A stretch of 64,000 bases of DNA from Candidatus Methylomicrobium oryzae (lineage in GTDB: Bacteria > Pseudomonadota > Gammaproteobacteria > Methylococcales > Methylomonadaceae), in the NCBI RefSeq assembly GCF_016745425.1, contig NZ_JAERVK010000010.1, positions 62,001-126,000 on the forward strand. Direction: 5' to 3'. A program made the position numbers and the translations under genes. Shown one piece after another: positions 25,292 through 34,689 of the stretch. Below the pieces are notes generated by a model. The model did no database searches, had not been told where the DNA came from, and saw only the letters and a program-made list of their open reading frames with translations. Numbering within the stretch: the first letter of the stretch is position 1; every line of letters starts with the position of its first letter.

Positions 25292-26473
25292 TTATGTTCG
25301 CCAAGGCAAGCTGAATTTGCCGCGCAATTTCACGGCCAGGACGGGAAACAGCAAAATCGATACCATGCCGGCGCTGACCAGGATCGCCGCCCTGTCCGGC
25401 CGCATCAGGCCCGAGGAAACGCCGATTTCGCTGATGATCACGATCAGCGGGAGTCCTGTGGCCGAATAAAACGCGAAAGGCAGCTGCTCATCGGGAGTCA
25501 GTTCCTTCTTGTAAAGCACGAGCGGAACGCCGCGCACCAGGACCAGCAAGCCGGACAGCAACGCCACTTGCACCGGAGCCAACGGCGCGGACCACAAGGC
25601 ACTGACATCGAAATTCATGCCGGCCACGATAAAGAAGATGGGGATTAAAAAGCCGTAGCCGATGGCATCCAGTTTTTGCAGCAGCAGTTCCCCCTGTTTC
25701 CCTTTAACGACGAGCCCTGCCACCATGCCGGCCGCAAAAGCGCCCATCACGATATTCAAGCCGAATTCGGCGGCGAGCGCGACGAACAGAATCTGCAGCA
25801 GGATGCAAATCCGCACGGGAAGCTGGCCGCTGCTTTGCATGGTGCGCTTCATCATTTCGATCAACCGCGTCGAACGCGCGTTCAGTGCGAGATTCGCCGC
25901 GATAAAAGCGATAATGATGAACGTCACCATGAACAGCCCGTGCAGGAAAGTGTCGTGCGCGGGAATCAGCAGCAGCGAAATGATCATCAACGGGCCGAAT
26001 TCGCCGGCTGCGGCGGCGGCTACCATATAAGTTCCGAAGTCGGAATCCAGTTCCCCCCGGTCGCGCAGGATCGGTGCCAGGACGCCTAAGGCGGTGGTGG
26101 ACAACGCGACGGCGGCGAGTAACGGCGGCGCTTGAATCAACCCGATCATACTGAAAACAGACATGCAGGCCATGGCCGCGAGCAGCGAAAGAAACCAGCC
26201 GCCGATCGCCAATGCCGCAGGCCTGCCGCGGATCTTGTCGAAGTCGATTTCGAGTCCTACCATGAACAGGAGAAAAGTCAGGCCCAGTTCGGCCAGTGTG
26301 CCTACCATACCCTCAGGTGCGGCAAGATGCAGCATATGGGGGCCGATGATGATCCCCAAAATGATTTCAAGAACCACGACAGGCAAGCGGAAGCCGGTGG
26401 GCAGTTCGGCCAGGAGCGGCGCGAGCATCGCGACGAAGGCAATCAGCAGAAGTTCGGATGGATAGGCTTCCAT
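25292..26473 (-). CDS. Kef/CPA2-type cation:proton antiporter
   Basis: A 393-residue membrane protein of the monovalent cation:proton antiporter-2 family, containing only the Na_H_exchanger membrane domain (about 11-12 helices) and no C-terminal TrkA-N domain. Recognisable parts are VVLEIILGIIIGPHML, LGLTFLLFMVGLEIDFDKIRG, and the ALSTTALGVLAPILRDRGEL core block. It probably exchanges K+ or Na+ for H+. It lies upstream of nhaD on the same strand, 151 bases away, and divergent from the sucrose operon, so it belongs to the ion/osmotic stress neighbourhood. Confidence 0.87.
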   Translation of the reverse strand: MEAYPSELLLIAFVAMLAPLLAELPTGFRLPVVVLEIILGIIIGPHMLHLAAPEGMVGTLAELGLTFLLFMVGLEIDFDKIRGRPAALAIGGWFLSLLAAMACMSVFSMIGLIQAPPLLAAVALSTTALGVLAPILRDRGELDSDFGTYMVAAAAAGEFGPLMIISLLLIPAHDTFLHGLFMVTFIIIAFIAANLALNARSTRLIEMMKRTMQSSGQLPVRICILLQILFVALAAEFGLNIVMGAFAAGMVAGLVVKGKQGELLLQKLDAIGYGFLIPIFFIVAGMNFDVSALWSAPLAPVQVALLSGLLVLVRGVPLVLYKKELTPDEQLPFAFYSATGLPLIVIISEIGVSSGLMRPDRAAILVSAGMVSILLFPVLAVKLRGKFSLPWRT

Positions 26474-27001
26474 GGCAGCACTCCGGAAGAGGTCAATGAC
26501 GAGCGATGGGACCGAAGTTTAAAGGAGAAAGCAATAGATGACCAAGTATTTTTCGATATTTTTTCGCGTGCGGATTCGCCGGAAATGCCCGGCCTCCGCA
26601 CTTTCAGACGCCATGACAACCGTAATTCAAGCCGTTTGCAAGAGGGCGCAAGTTTGGCCTGCTTTCCGTTATCGTGCTACCATCCCGACTGGCAGAGATC
26701 ACTGTTACAACGATCACCAGCTTAAAAAAATACTTTTTTATCAATATATTGAGTTTAATGGAGAGGCTTTCGGTACGGGAGCCGCTTTCGCGTTTTCCCA
26801 TTTATCCGTTTGCGCTAACGGATTTTACACCTTCGAAGACTTATTGCTGCGGGCGGCCTACCGGGAACTGCCGCAGCCGGACAAATTCCCCGGATAAGCC
26901 CAACAGCCTCCGGACGCAGGCAGTTTGCAGTCTAGAAGCCGCCGAGCGGGCGGCGCCTTACTGGCCACCGTTTTGTTAACGGGATCGACAGTAGAAAAAC
27001 G
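26474..27001. other. regulatory intergenic region upstream of the sucrose operon
   Basis: 528 bases between divergent genes with no credible coding sequence. It has an AT-rich stretch at 26723-26757 suitable for promoters, though no clear -35/-10 pair. Just upstream of sps it has a GC-rich hairpin GCCGCC/GGCGGC (26938-26954) and a small stem CCGTT/AACGG (26968-26982) in the probable 5' leader. The control of sucrose synthesis by salt probably acts here. Confidence 0.45.
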
Positions 27002-29146
27002 ATGAGCAAAAATAAAAAAATCGAACCGCTGTATCTCGTGTTGATCAGCGTCCACGGCTTGATCCGCAGTCGCGATCTGGAGCTGGGGCGCGATGCGGAT
27101 ACCGGCGGCCAAATCAAATATGTCGTCGAGCTGGCGCAAGCCCTGGCGAAACAGCCGGAAGTCGGGCGCGTCGATTTGGTGACCCGGCGAATCATCGACA
27201 GCGAGGTCGCGCACGATTATGCGGAGGCGATCGAGCCCTTGGCGGACAATGCCCGGATCGTCCGCATCGCGGCGGGCCCCGAAGGTTATATCCGAAAAGA
27301 AGACCTCTGGGATCATCTGGACTGTTTTGCCGACAATCTGCTCGGCTGGCTCCACAAGCAGCCTCGCCTGCCGGACGTATTGCACAGCCATTATGCGGAT
27401 GCAGGCTATGTGGGCGTCCGGCTGGCGCATTTGACGGGCCTGCCGCTCGTTCATACCGGCCATTCCCTGGGACGGGACAAGCGCCGCCGCCTCCTTGCCT
27501 TGGGGGTTTCGATGGCGGAAATCGAGCAGCGTTATCATATTTCCCGCCGCATCGGCGCCGAAGAAGACGCCTTGACCAACGCCGGCCTGGTCATTACCAG
27601 CACGCAAAACGAAATCGCGGAACAGTACGAGCTTTACGATTGCTATACGCCGGAAAAAATGGTGATCATACCGCCCGGCATCGACCTCGAACAATTCCAT
27701 CCGCCGGCAGCCGCCGGCGAAGAAATCGCGTTTAGCAAAATCCTGGAAAAGTTTTTGCACGCGCCGGAGAAGCCGATGATCTTGGCGCTGTCCCGGCCGG
27801 ACGAACGGAAGAATATCGTCGGACTGCTGGAGGCCTACGGCGAGTCGCCGCGTCTGCAGGAAGCGGCCAATCTCGTGATCATTGCCGGCAACCGCGAGGA
27901 TATCCGGGAGATGAGCGAAGGCGCGCAAGCGGTGCTGACCGAACTGCTGCTGGTCATGGACCGTTATGACCTGTACGGCCGTGTGGCGCTGCCGAAACAT
28001 CACCATGCCGACGAGGTCGCCGGCATCTACCGGCTCGCTGCCGCTTCGAAAGGGGTCTTCATCAATCCGGCCCTGACCGAGCCTTTCGGGCTGACGCTAT
28101 TGGAAGCGGCCGCGAGCGGGCTGCCGCTGGTCGCCACCGAAAACGGCGGTCCGGTCGACATCATCGGCAATTGCCGCAACGGCTTGCTGGTCGATCCTTT
28201 GGATAAGTCGGCGATTGCCGAAGCCTTGTTGACGATCCTCAAGCAGCCGAAAATCTGGAAGGAATTTTCCGCCAACGGCCTGCGGAACACACGCAAGCGC
28301 TATTCCTGGAATACGCATGTCCAGACTTATTTGCGGCGCATCCAGCCCCTGACGGAAGGGCGGGGCAGGCTGCCGAAAACGCCGCCGGTCGTGACGGCCG
28401 GCCGTTTCCGGACGCGCGCCATTTTTTCCGCGCTCGACCGGACCCTGCTGGGCGATACGGAAGCTTTGGAACAATTCATCCCGTTCGTCCGGGACAAACG
28501 CAAAAAATTCCTGTTCGGCATCGCCACCTGGCGGCGTCTGGATTCGGCGCTGGCGGTACTGAAAAAATACCGGATCCCGACGCCGGATATTCTGATTACC
28601 AGTCTCGGCACCGAAATCTACTACGCACCGCAACTGATTGCCGACATCGCCTGGACGCATCATATCGACCATTTATGGACGCCCCAGGCCCTGCGCCGGA
28701 TCATCGGCGAGCTCCCCGGCATTCCCGGCCTGACGCCGGCCAAAGCCGAGCAAAGCCGCTTCAAGCTGTCTTACCATTACGACAGCGCCGCCGCACCGCC
28801 GATGGACGACATTCTGATGGTGCTGCGGCAGCATGAAGTGTCGGTCAATCCCACGCTCTCCTTCGGCAAGTTTTTCGACCTGGTGCCCGCAAGGGCCTCC
28901 AAAGGCAATGCGTTACGCTATATCGCCCGGCAATGGCAAATTCCTCTCGAACGGATTTTGGTGATGGGCGGTTCCGCGGCCGACGAAGACATGTTGCGCG
29001 GGAATACCCTCGGCGTCGTGGCCGCCAATCATAATCGCGAGGAGTTATCGGCGCTCGGCGACTTGGAGCATGTCTATTTTGCCGAGCGCCCCTATGCTTT
29101 GGGGCTGCTCGAAGCGATCGAACATTATGACTTTTTCAGCCATTAG
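27002..29146 (+). CDS. sps: sucrose-phosphate synthase
   Basis: Transfers glucose from a nucleotide sugar to fructose 6-phosphate, making sucrose 6-phosphate. The 714-residue protein has an N-terminal GT-B glycosyltransferase (LYLVLISVHGLIR, then DADTGGQIKYVVELAQAL at residues 33-50) and the donor-binding block EPFGLTLLEAAASGLPLVATE near residue 360. A C-terminal HAD-like sucrose phosphatase domain from about residue 470 begins with RAIFSALDRTLLGD, so the catalytic DxD-type start is degenerate (ALDRT). First gene of sps-spp-fruK-ams, a cluster known from halotolerant methanotrophs, where sucrose is a compatible solute. It is followed 17 bases later by spp. Confidence 0.94.
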   Translation: MSKNKKIEPLYLVLISVHGLIRSRDLELGRDADTGGQIKYVVELAQALAKQPEVGRVDLVTRRIIDSEVAHDYAEAIEPLADNARIVRIAAGPEGYIRKEDLWDHLDCFADNLLGWLHKQPRLPDVLHSHYADAGYVGVRLAHLTGLPLVHTGHSLGRDKRRRLLALGVSMAEIEQRYHISRRIGAEEDALTNAGLVITSTQNEIAEQYELYDCYTPEKMVIIPPGIDLEQFHPPAAAGEEIAFSKILEKFLHAPEKPMILALSRPDERKNIVGLLEAYGESPRLQEAANLVIIAGNREDIREMSEGAQAVLTELLLVMDRYDLYGRVALPKHHHADEVAGIYRLAAASKGVFINPALTEPFGLTLLEAAASGLPLVATENGGPVDIIGNCRNGLLVDPLDKSAIAEALLTILKQPKIWKEFSANGLRNTRKRYSWNTHVQTYLRRIQPLTEGRGRLPKTPPVVTAGRFRTRAIFSALDRTLLGDTEALEQFIPFVRDKRKKFLFGIATWRRLDSALAVLKKYRIPTPDILITSLGTEIYYAPQLIADIAWTHHIDHLWTPQALRRIIGELPGIPGLTPAKAEQSRFKLSYHYDSAAAPPMDDILMVLRQHEVSVNPTLSFGKFFDLVPARASKGNALRYIARQWQIPLERILVMGGSAADEDMLRGNTLGVVAANHNREELSALGDLEHVYFAERPYALGLLEAIEHYDFFSH

Positions 29147-29163
29147 CAGAGGGCCTTTAGCCG

Positions 29164-30018
29164 ATGCTTAAACGTCTACTGATCTGCACCGACCTGGACC
29201 GGACATTGCTGCCGAACGGCCGCCAGCCGGAATCGCCCGGCGCCCGTGAGCGTTTCGCGCGCCTGGCGGCGCGCCCCGAAGTGACCTTGGCCTACGTCAG
29301 CGGCAGGCATCGGGCATTGGTCGAAGTAGCGATCCGGGACTATGCGCTGCCGATGCCCGACTGGGTCATCGGCGACGTCGGCACGACGATTTACCGCGTT
29401 CAGCGGGGAATATGGCGGCACTGGCCCGAATGGGAACGGGATATCGGTACCGACTGGCGCGGCTTGGAAGCGAAGGATTTGCGGCCTTTATTCGCCGATT
29501 TGCCGGATTTGCGCCTGCAGGAAGAAGCCAAGCAAAACCGTTATAAACTCAGCTATTACCTGCCGCCGCATATAGACGCGGAGGCGCTGCGGCAGGAAAT
29601 GGAGCGGCGCTTGTGCGCAAGGAACCTCACGGCCGGCCTGATCCACAGCGTCGACGAAGAAGCGGGCACCGGTCTCCTGGACGTGCTGCCCGCGCGGGCG
29701 ACCAAACGGCATGCGGTCGAATTTTTAATGCGGCATCAGGCTTTCGCCGTGGCCGATACGGTTTATGCCGGCGACAGCGGCAACGACCTGCCGGTGATCG
29801 TCAGTCCGATCCGCTCCGTCCTGGTCGCCAACGCCGCCGACGACGTGGTCGAGAAGGCCGAAAGGCTGGCGGCGAAGCTGGGATCGCTGAACGCATTTTA
29901 TCGGGCCCGGGGCGGATTCCTGGGCATGAACGGCAATTACAGCGCGGGGATCCTGGAGGGCGTTGCTCATTATCACCCTGGCGCCGTACTTTGGATGAAG
30001 GAAAACGATGAACGATAA
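29164..30018 (+). CDS. spp: sucrose-phosphate phosphatase
   Basis: A 284-residue HAD-superfamily phosphatase that dephosphorylates sucrose 6-phosphate to sucrose. HAD motif I is present as CTDLDRTLLPNG (residues 8-19), motif II as AYVSGRHR near residue 42, and motifs III and IV as ATKRHAVEF and YAGDSGNDLPVI (about residues 200-218). Unlike the C-terminal domain of Sps, all catalytic motifs are intact, so this is the active phosphatase. The 3' end overlaps fruK by 11 bases, implying coupled translation. Confidence 0.93.
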   Translation: MLKRLLICTDLDRTLLPNGRQPESPGARERFARLAARPEVTLAYVSGRHRALVEVAIRDYALPMPDWVIGDVGTTIYRVQRGIWRHWPEWERDIGTDWRGLEAKDLRPLFADLPDLRLQEEAKQNRYKLSYYLPPHIDAEALRQEMERRLCARNLTAGLIHSVDEEAGTGLLDVLPARATKRHAVEFLMRHQAFAVADTVYAGDSGNDLPVIVSPIRSVLVANAADDVVEKAERLAAKLGSLNAFYRARGGFLGMNGNYSAGILEGVAHYHPGAVLWMKENDER

Positions 30019-30895
30019 CCCACCTATCCACGTTTTCGGCGAAGTGCTTTTCGACCATTTTCCCGACGGCAACCGAGTCCTCGGCGGCGCGCCGTTCAAC
30101 GTAGCCTGGCATCTGCAGGCGTTCGGGCAATCGCCCCGCTTCATCAGCCGCATCGGCGGCGATGCGCCGGGACGCGAAATCGCATCCTTGATGGAGGCTT
30201 GGGGCATGAGCCGCGCCGGCCTGCAGATCGACCGCGACCATCCCACCGGCAGCGTCCGGGTGCTGATCAGGGACGGCGAACCGCATTACGAAATCGTCGC
30301 CGACTGCGCCTACGACTTTATCGCCGCCGAATCGCTCGAAGATAAAGACGCCGAAGGTATTCTTTATCACGGTTCGCTGGCCGTCCGGAATCCGGCTGCG
30401 CGGGCGGCACTGGAGGCCTTGAAGACTCGGCATCGGGGCAAGGTCTTCGTCGACGTCAATTTGCGGCCGCCCTGGTGGGACAAGGCTACCCTGCGGGCAT
30501 TGCTCGACGGCGCGGATTGGGTCAAACTCAACGAGGCCGAGCTGGCAGAACTGAGCCCCGAAAGCGGGGGAGGGTTGGAAGCGGCCATGGTGGAGTTTTA
30601 CGAGCTGTTCGACCTGGAGACGCTGGTGGTAACCCGCGGAGAAAAAGGCGCGGTCGCTTGGGACAGGCGGGAGCATTTCGTGGCCGTACAGCCTTCGGCC
30701 GGCGCCGCCGTAGTGGATACGGTGGGCGCGGGCGACGCGTTCGCGGCCGTGCTGGTGCTGGGGCTGAACCGGCAATGGCCTTTGGACCTCACTCTGGAGC
30801 GGGCGCAAGCCTTTGCCGGCGCGCTGGTCGGAAGGCGCGGGGCCACGGTTGCCGAGAAAGCGTTTTACCGCGCATTCCTCGACGAATGGAACTAA
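30008..30895 (+). CDS. fruK: fructokinase (PfkB family)
   Basis: A 295-residue PfkB/ribokinase-family sugar kinase. N-terminal signature GGAPFNVAWHLQAFG (residues 25-39) and C-terminal signature DTVGAGDAFAAVLVLG (about residues 237-252), with the catalytic aspartate in GAGD. In the sucrose cluster it would phosphorylate fructose released by amylosucrase to fructose 6-phosphate, returning it to Sps or to central metabolism. The substrate is inferred from context. It overlaps spp and is 4 bases from ams. Confidence 0.92.
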   Translation: MNDNPPIHVFGEVLFDHFPDGNRVLGGAPFNVAWHLQAFGQSPRFISRIGGDAPGREIASLMEAWGMSRAGLQIDRDHPTGSVRVLIRDGEPHYEIVADCAYDFIAAESLEDKDAEGILYHGSLAVRNPAARAALEALKTRHRGKVFVDVNLRPPWWDKATLRALLDGADWVKLNEAELAELSPESGGGLEAAMVEFYELFDLETLVVTRGEKGAVAWDRREHFVAVQPSAGAAVVDTVGAGDAFAAVLVLGLNRQWPLDLTLERAQAFAGALVGRRGATVAEKAFYRAFLDEWN

Positions 30896-30899
30896 AACC

Positions 30900-32855
30900 A
30901 TGTATGAACAAGTTTCCCATTCCCTCCTGAATGCCATCCTCGACGATTTGAAACCGGAAATCAGGCGCCAGGACCTGCGGCATTTTTACACTCGCCTGGG
31001 CGCCAATTTTTACGCGATCTATTCGCTGTTTTCCACGCTCTACGGGCACCGCGACGATTTCAAGACGCAAATGCTGCGGCTGGTGGAAACGATGGCCAAG
31101 GGCTACATCGATCGTTCCCAGGAACTGGAGCACGTCGATATCGAGCGCGAATCGGACCACAACTGGTTCCTGTCCCAGAAATGGGTCGGCATGGCGTTGT
31201 ATACCAACGGGTTCGCCGAAAACCTGGACGATTTAGCCGATAAAACGCCTTATTTCCAGGAGTTGGGCATCAACATGGTACACATCATGCCGATCTTGAT
31301 GTGCCCTCCCGGAAAGAGCGACGGCGGTTATGCGGTCAGCGATTTTCGCCAAATCGACGACCGCATCGGCGATATGAAGGATTTCCGCCGCGTGGCGGAG
31401 GAGTTCAGGAAGCGGGACATCCTGATGGTCCTGGACATCGTGCTCAACCATACGTCCGACGAGCACGAATGGGCTAAAAAAGCGGTCGGCGGAGAGCGCC
31501 GGTACCAGGATTATTATTTCGTTTTCGATACTCGGGAAATTCCCGACATGTTCGAACAGACCCTGCCGGAAATTTTTCCCGAAAGCGCGCCGGGCAATTT
31601 TACCTGGAACGCGGACATGCAAAAATGGGTGATGACCGTGTTCCACGACTACCAATGGGACTTGAATTACAGCAATCCCGCGGTTTTCATCGAAATGCTC
31701 GACATCATCCTGTTTTGGGCCAATCAGGGCGTCGACATCCTGCGGCTGGACGCCGTCGCCTTCCTGTGGAAAAAAATCGGCACCACCTGCCAGAACGAAC
31801 GCAATGCGCACCTGATTCTGCAGTTGATGAAGGACTGCTGCCAGGTGACCGCGCCCGGCGTATTGTTCATTGCCGAAGCGATCGTCGCGCCGGTCGAGGT
31901 GATCAAATATTTCGGCGAAGACGCGATCATCGCCAAGGAATGCGAAATCGCCTACAACGCCACCTTGATGGCACTGCTCTGGGACGCGGTCGCCACCAAG
32001 AACGCCAAGCTGCTCTACCAGGGCGTGAAAAGCCTGCCCGCCAAACTGGAACGGGCGACTTGGCTCAACTATGTGCGCTGCCACGACGACATCGGTTTCG
32101 GTTTCGACGATAACGACATCCGGGCCGCCGGCTACGAACCTTATGCCCACCGCCGGTTTCTGATCGATTATTTCAGCGGCCAGTTCGATCATTCGCCGGC
32201 AAAAGGCCTGGTGTTCATGCGCAACGACCAAACGGGGGACGCGCGCATTTGCGGTTCGCTGGCCTCCCTGGCCGGACTGGAAGCGGCGCTGGAAAGCGGC
32301 GACCAGGCGATGGCGGCGTCCGCGATCGACAGAATCGTGCTGCTGCATAGCCTCATTCTGTCTTTCGGCGGCATTCCGCTGCTCTACAACGGCGACGCGC
32401 TCGGCGTCGTCAACGACTACAGCTATCGCGACGACCCCAGTAAGAGTTTCGACAACCGGTGGGTCCACCGTCCCAAAATCAACTGGCAGCGCGCCGAGCT
32501 ACGGAAAAAACAGGGCACGGTCGAGTACGCCATTTTCAACGCGATCAAAAAAATGATCGCCATCCGCAAGGAAACGTCCGCTTTTGCGGATTTCAACAAC
32601 CGGGAGCTGATGGACGTCGATAACGAACATTTGCTCTGTTTTATCCGCTTCAACCACCAGCGTCCGTCGGAGCGGGTGCTGGTAGTGGCCAATTTCGATG
32701 CCCATCCCCAATATCTCGATCTTGAAACGATCAGCGGCAAAGGCATTAACCGCTACTCCCAATTCATCGATTTATACAGCGGCAGAAGTCCGGCCCAGTA
32801 CGACCGGCGGATCGTGCTGCCGCCTTACCAGTTTTATTGGCTGACCGAACTGTAG
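30900..32855 (+). CDS. ams: amylosucrase
   Basis: GH13 transglucosidase of about 651 residues that splits sucrose and transfers glucose to an alpha-1,4-glucan, releasing fructose. GH13 catalytic residues are seen as RLDAVAF (nucleophile aspartate, about residue 285), FIAEAIV (acid/base glutamate, about 325) and RCHDDIGFG (transition-state aspartate, about 385). The N-terminal helical region and DLNYSNPAVF segment are amylosucrase-like. The start at 30900 follows fruK by 4 bases; an upstream in-frame start at 30813 would overlap fruK. It allows sucrose to be recycled into glycogen when osmotic stress is relieved. Confidence 0.93.
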   Translation: MYEQVSHSLLNAILDDLKPEIRRQDLRHFYTRLGANFYAIYSLFSTLYGHRDDFKTQMLRLVETMAKGYIDRSQELEHVDIERESDHNWFLSQKWVGMALYTNGFAENLDDLADKTPYFQELGINMVHIMPILMCPPGKSDGGYAVSDFRQIDDRIGDMKDFRRVAEEFRKRDILMVLDIVLNHTSDEHEWAKKAVGGERRYQDYYFVFDTREIPDMFEQTLPEIFPESAPGNFTWNADMQKWVMTVFHDYQWDLNYSNPAVFIEMLDIILFWANQGVDILRLDAVAFLWKKIGTTCQNERNAHLILQLMKDCCQVTAPGVLFIAEAIVAPVEVIKYFGEDAIIAKECEIAYNATLMALLWDAVATKNAKLLYQGVKSLPAKLERATWLNYVRCHDDIGFGFDDNDIRAAGYEPYAHRRFLIDYFSGQFDHSPAKGLVFMRNDQTGDARICGSLASLAGLEAALESGDQAMAASAIDRIVLLHSLILSFGGIPLLYNGDALGVVNDYSYRDDPSKSFDNRWVHRPKINWQRAELRKKQGTVEYAIFNAIKKMIAIRKETSAFADFNNRELMDVDNEHLLCFIRFNHQRPSERVLVVANFDAHPQYLDLETISGKGINRYSQFIDLYSGRSPAQYDRRIVLPPYQFYWLTEL

Positions 32856-33209
32856 CGATCCGTCCGTAATCACCCTTGCGGCAGGCTTATTGCCGTTTGC
32901 GTTTCGGTAGATAGCAGGGCGATCGCGCTATGTATAAAAAGCCGTCATTCCGGCACTCCCTGCCGGAATGACGAGTATCAAGCATATAGCGTGATTACCC
33001 TGCGATAGATAGGGAAACTCTTGTCTGCGCGTTTAATTAAAAAGAGTGGAGCCAGCTAAGAACGGCTACGGGTCTTGCCAAACTCGGTTTTTTAACGAAG
33101 GTCTTTACGCTTTTTTTACGCCCCGAAAAATACAATTTGCTCGTCTTGCGGAACGGCTAAGGAATGGAGCGGTTTCGAAGGCTTTTCTTCAACCACCATC
33201 GGAGAGAGC
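32856..33209. other. intergenic region after the sucrose operon
   Basis: 354 bases without a convincing gene. It contains the stem-loop element listed at 32912-33007. The 3' half, leading into nhaD copy 2, has a GGAGAGAGC ribosome binding site directly before the ATG at 33210. No clear promoter was identified. Confidence 0.5.
32912..33007. repeat. nested stem-loop element (MITE/REP-like)
   Basis: A perfect 12-base inner stem GTCATTCCGGCA/TGCCGGAATGAC with a 5-base loop (32944-32972) is enclosed by imperfect outer arms TAGCAGGGCGATCGCGCTA and its partner ending TATAGCGTGATTACCCTGC. The complete 96-base unit looks like a small mobile repeat that could also act as terminator of the sucrose operon, though no T-run follows. 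Confidence 0.6.
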
Positions 33210-34658
33210 ATGTTGCTTTTCATTGCGCGCCTTTCGGGCTTGGCCGCGTTGGCACTTCCCGGGCTTGGATTTGCCCAGTCGACGGCGGAAGCGGCGCCAT
33301 CCTTCCATCTCGACCTGACCCGTCACTGGGCCGGTTATTTTTCGCTTGTCGTCATGGTGGCCGCCTATATTGCAGCCATGCTTGAAGACGTCACCGAATT
33401 GCGCAAATCCAAGCCGATGCTGCTGGCGGCGGCGGTCATCTGGTTCGTCATTTCCGTGGCGTACCAGCAGCACGGCAGCAGCCTGCCGGCGTTGACCGCT
33501 TTCAAGAGCAACTTGCTGGCCTATATGGAGCTGCTGCTGTTCATCATGGTGTCGATGACTTATCTGAATTCGATGGAAGATATGGGCATTTTTCACGCCC
33601 TGAAAGTTTGGCTGGTCGGCAAAGGCTTAAGCTATCGGCAACTGTTCTGGATGACGGGAGGGCTGGTGTTTCTGCTTTCCTGCGTGGTCAACGGCCTGAC
33701 CGCGGGCTTGTTGATGGGGGCCGTCGTGGTGGCGGTCGGCAAAAACAATCCCCGCTTCGTCTCGCTTGCCTGTTTGAATATCGTGATCGCGACCAATGCC
33801 GGCGGCTCGTTCAGTCCTCTCGGCGGCATCTCGACGCTGTTCGTCTGGCAACACGGCATGCTGGGATTTACCCAGTTTTTCAAGCTGTTCGTCCCGTGCC
33901 TGGTGAATTTTCTGCTGCCGGCCGCGGCCATGCATTTCGCCTTGCCGAAAGACAAGCCTCCGGTGGAAAACGCGGAGGTGCATTTGCCGCGCGGCGCCAA
34001 GCGGATCATTTTTTTGTTCGGCGTCACGATTGCCCTGGCGGTGGGTTTCGATACGGCGCTGGGTTTGCCGGCCGCGGCCGGCATGATGGCGGGTTTGACG
34101 TTATTGCAGTTTTTTTATTATTTTTTGCAAAAATCCTATCGTTTGAGCGGACGGTACGACGTGGAGTTTGCGCTGTTCTTCGGCGTCGACGGAACCGGTT
34201 CCCGCAGTGAGGCGGTCCGTTTCGATATTTTCGAGAAGGTCGGCCGGCTGGAATGGGATACCTTATTGTTTTTCTACGGGGCGATGATGGGCATCGGCGG
34301 TTTGGGCTTTATCGGTTATCTGGACGCGATCTCGCAGGTGCTTTACGGGCAATTCAGTCCGACGCTGGCGAATATCCTGATCGGTTTGTCGTCGGCTTTC
34401 GTCGACAACGGCACGTTGATGTTCGCGGTGTTGACGATGCATCCGGATATCCCCCAGGGCCAATGGCTGCTGTTGACTTTGACGCTGGGCGTCGGCGGCA
34501 GCCTGTTGGCGATCGGTTCGGCGCCGGGTATCGGCCTGATGGGGCAAGCGAAAGGTTTGTATACCTTCGGCAGCCATATGAAATGGTGCCCGGTCATCTT
34601 GCTGGGTTATTTCGCCAGCATCGGCGTGCATTTCCTGCTCAATGCCGGCTCGTTCTGA
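33210..34658 (+). CDS. NhaD family antiporter, copy 2 (divergent at conserved sites)
   Basis: A 482-residue NhaD-family membrane protein with an N-terminal signal-like helix (LSGLAALALPGLGFA). It is collinear with copy 1: LEDVTELRKSKPM, KNNPRFVSLACLNIVIATN, FVDNGTLMFAVLTM. However, the block CNNLTTALLMG of copy 1 reads VNGLTAGLLMG here, and GDITTLLVW reads GGISTLFVW. The lost Asn, Asp and Thr positions correspond to residues reported as essential in Vibrio NhaD, so ion specificity or activity may differ. It has a strong ribosome binding site (GGAGAGAGC) and is directly followed by a KdpD-like kinase gene. Confidence 0.85.
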   Translation: MLLFIARLSGLAALALPGLGFAQSTAEAAPSFHLDLTRHWAGYFSLVVMVAAYIAAMLEDVTELRKSKPMLLAAAVIWFVISVAYQQHGSSLPALTAFKSNLLAYMELLLFIMVSMTYLNSMEDMGIFHALKVWLVGKGLSYRQLFWMTGGLVFLLSCVVNGLTAGLLMGAVVVAVGKNNPRFVSLACLNIVIATNAGGSFSPLGGISTLFVWQHGMLGFTQFFKLFVPCLVNFLLPAAAMHFALPKDKPPVENAEVHLPRGAKRIIFLFGVTIALAVGFDTALGLPAAAGMMAGLTLLQFFYYFLQKSYRLSGRYDVEFALFFGVDGTGSRSEAVRFDIFEKVGRLEWDTLLFFYGAMMGIGGLGFIGYLDAISQVLYGQFSPTLANILIGLSSAFVDNGTLMFAVLTMHPDIPQGQWLLLTLTLGVGGSLLAIGSAPGIGLMGQAKGLYTFGSHMKWCPVILLGYFASIGVHFLLNAGSF

Positions 34659-34689
34659 ACCGGCAGCAAGCCGTCACCCTGGAGCAACG

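Noticed and set aside
26538-26897. 119-codon frame upstream of sps
   Set aside because: No ribosome binding site, no domain and mixed composition; it overlaps the AT-rich regulatory region.
31233-32468. 411-codon minus-strand frame within ams
   Set aside because: Antisense to catalytic motifs of amylosucrase; no ribosome binding site or domain.
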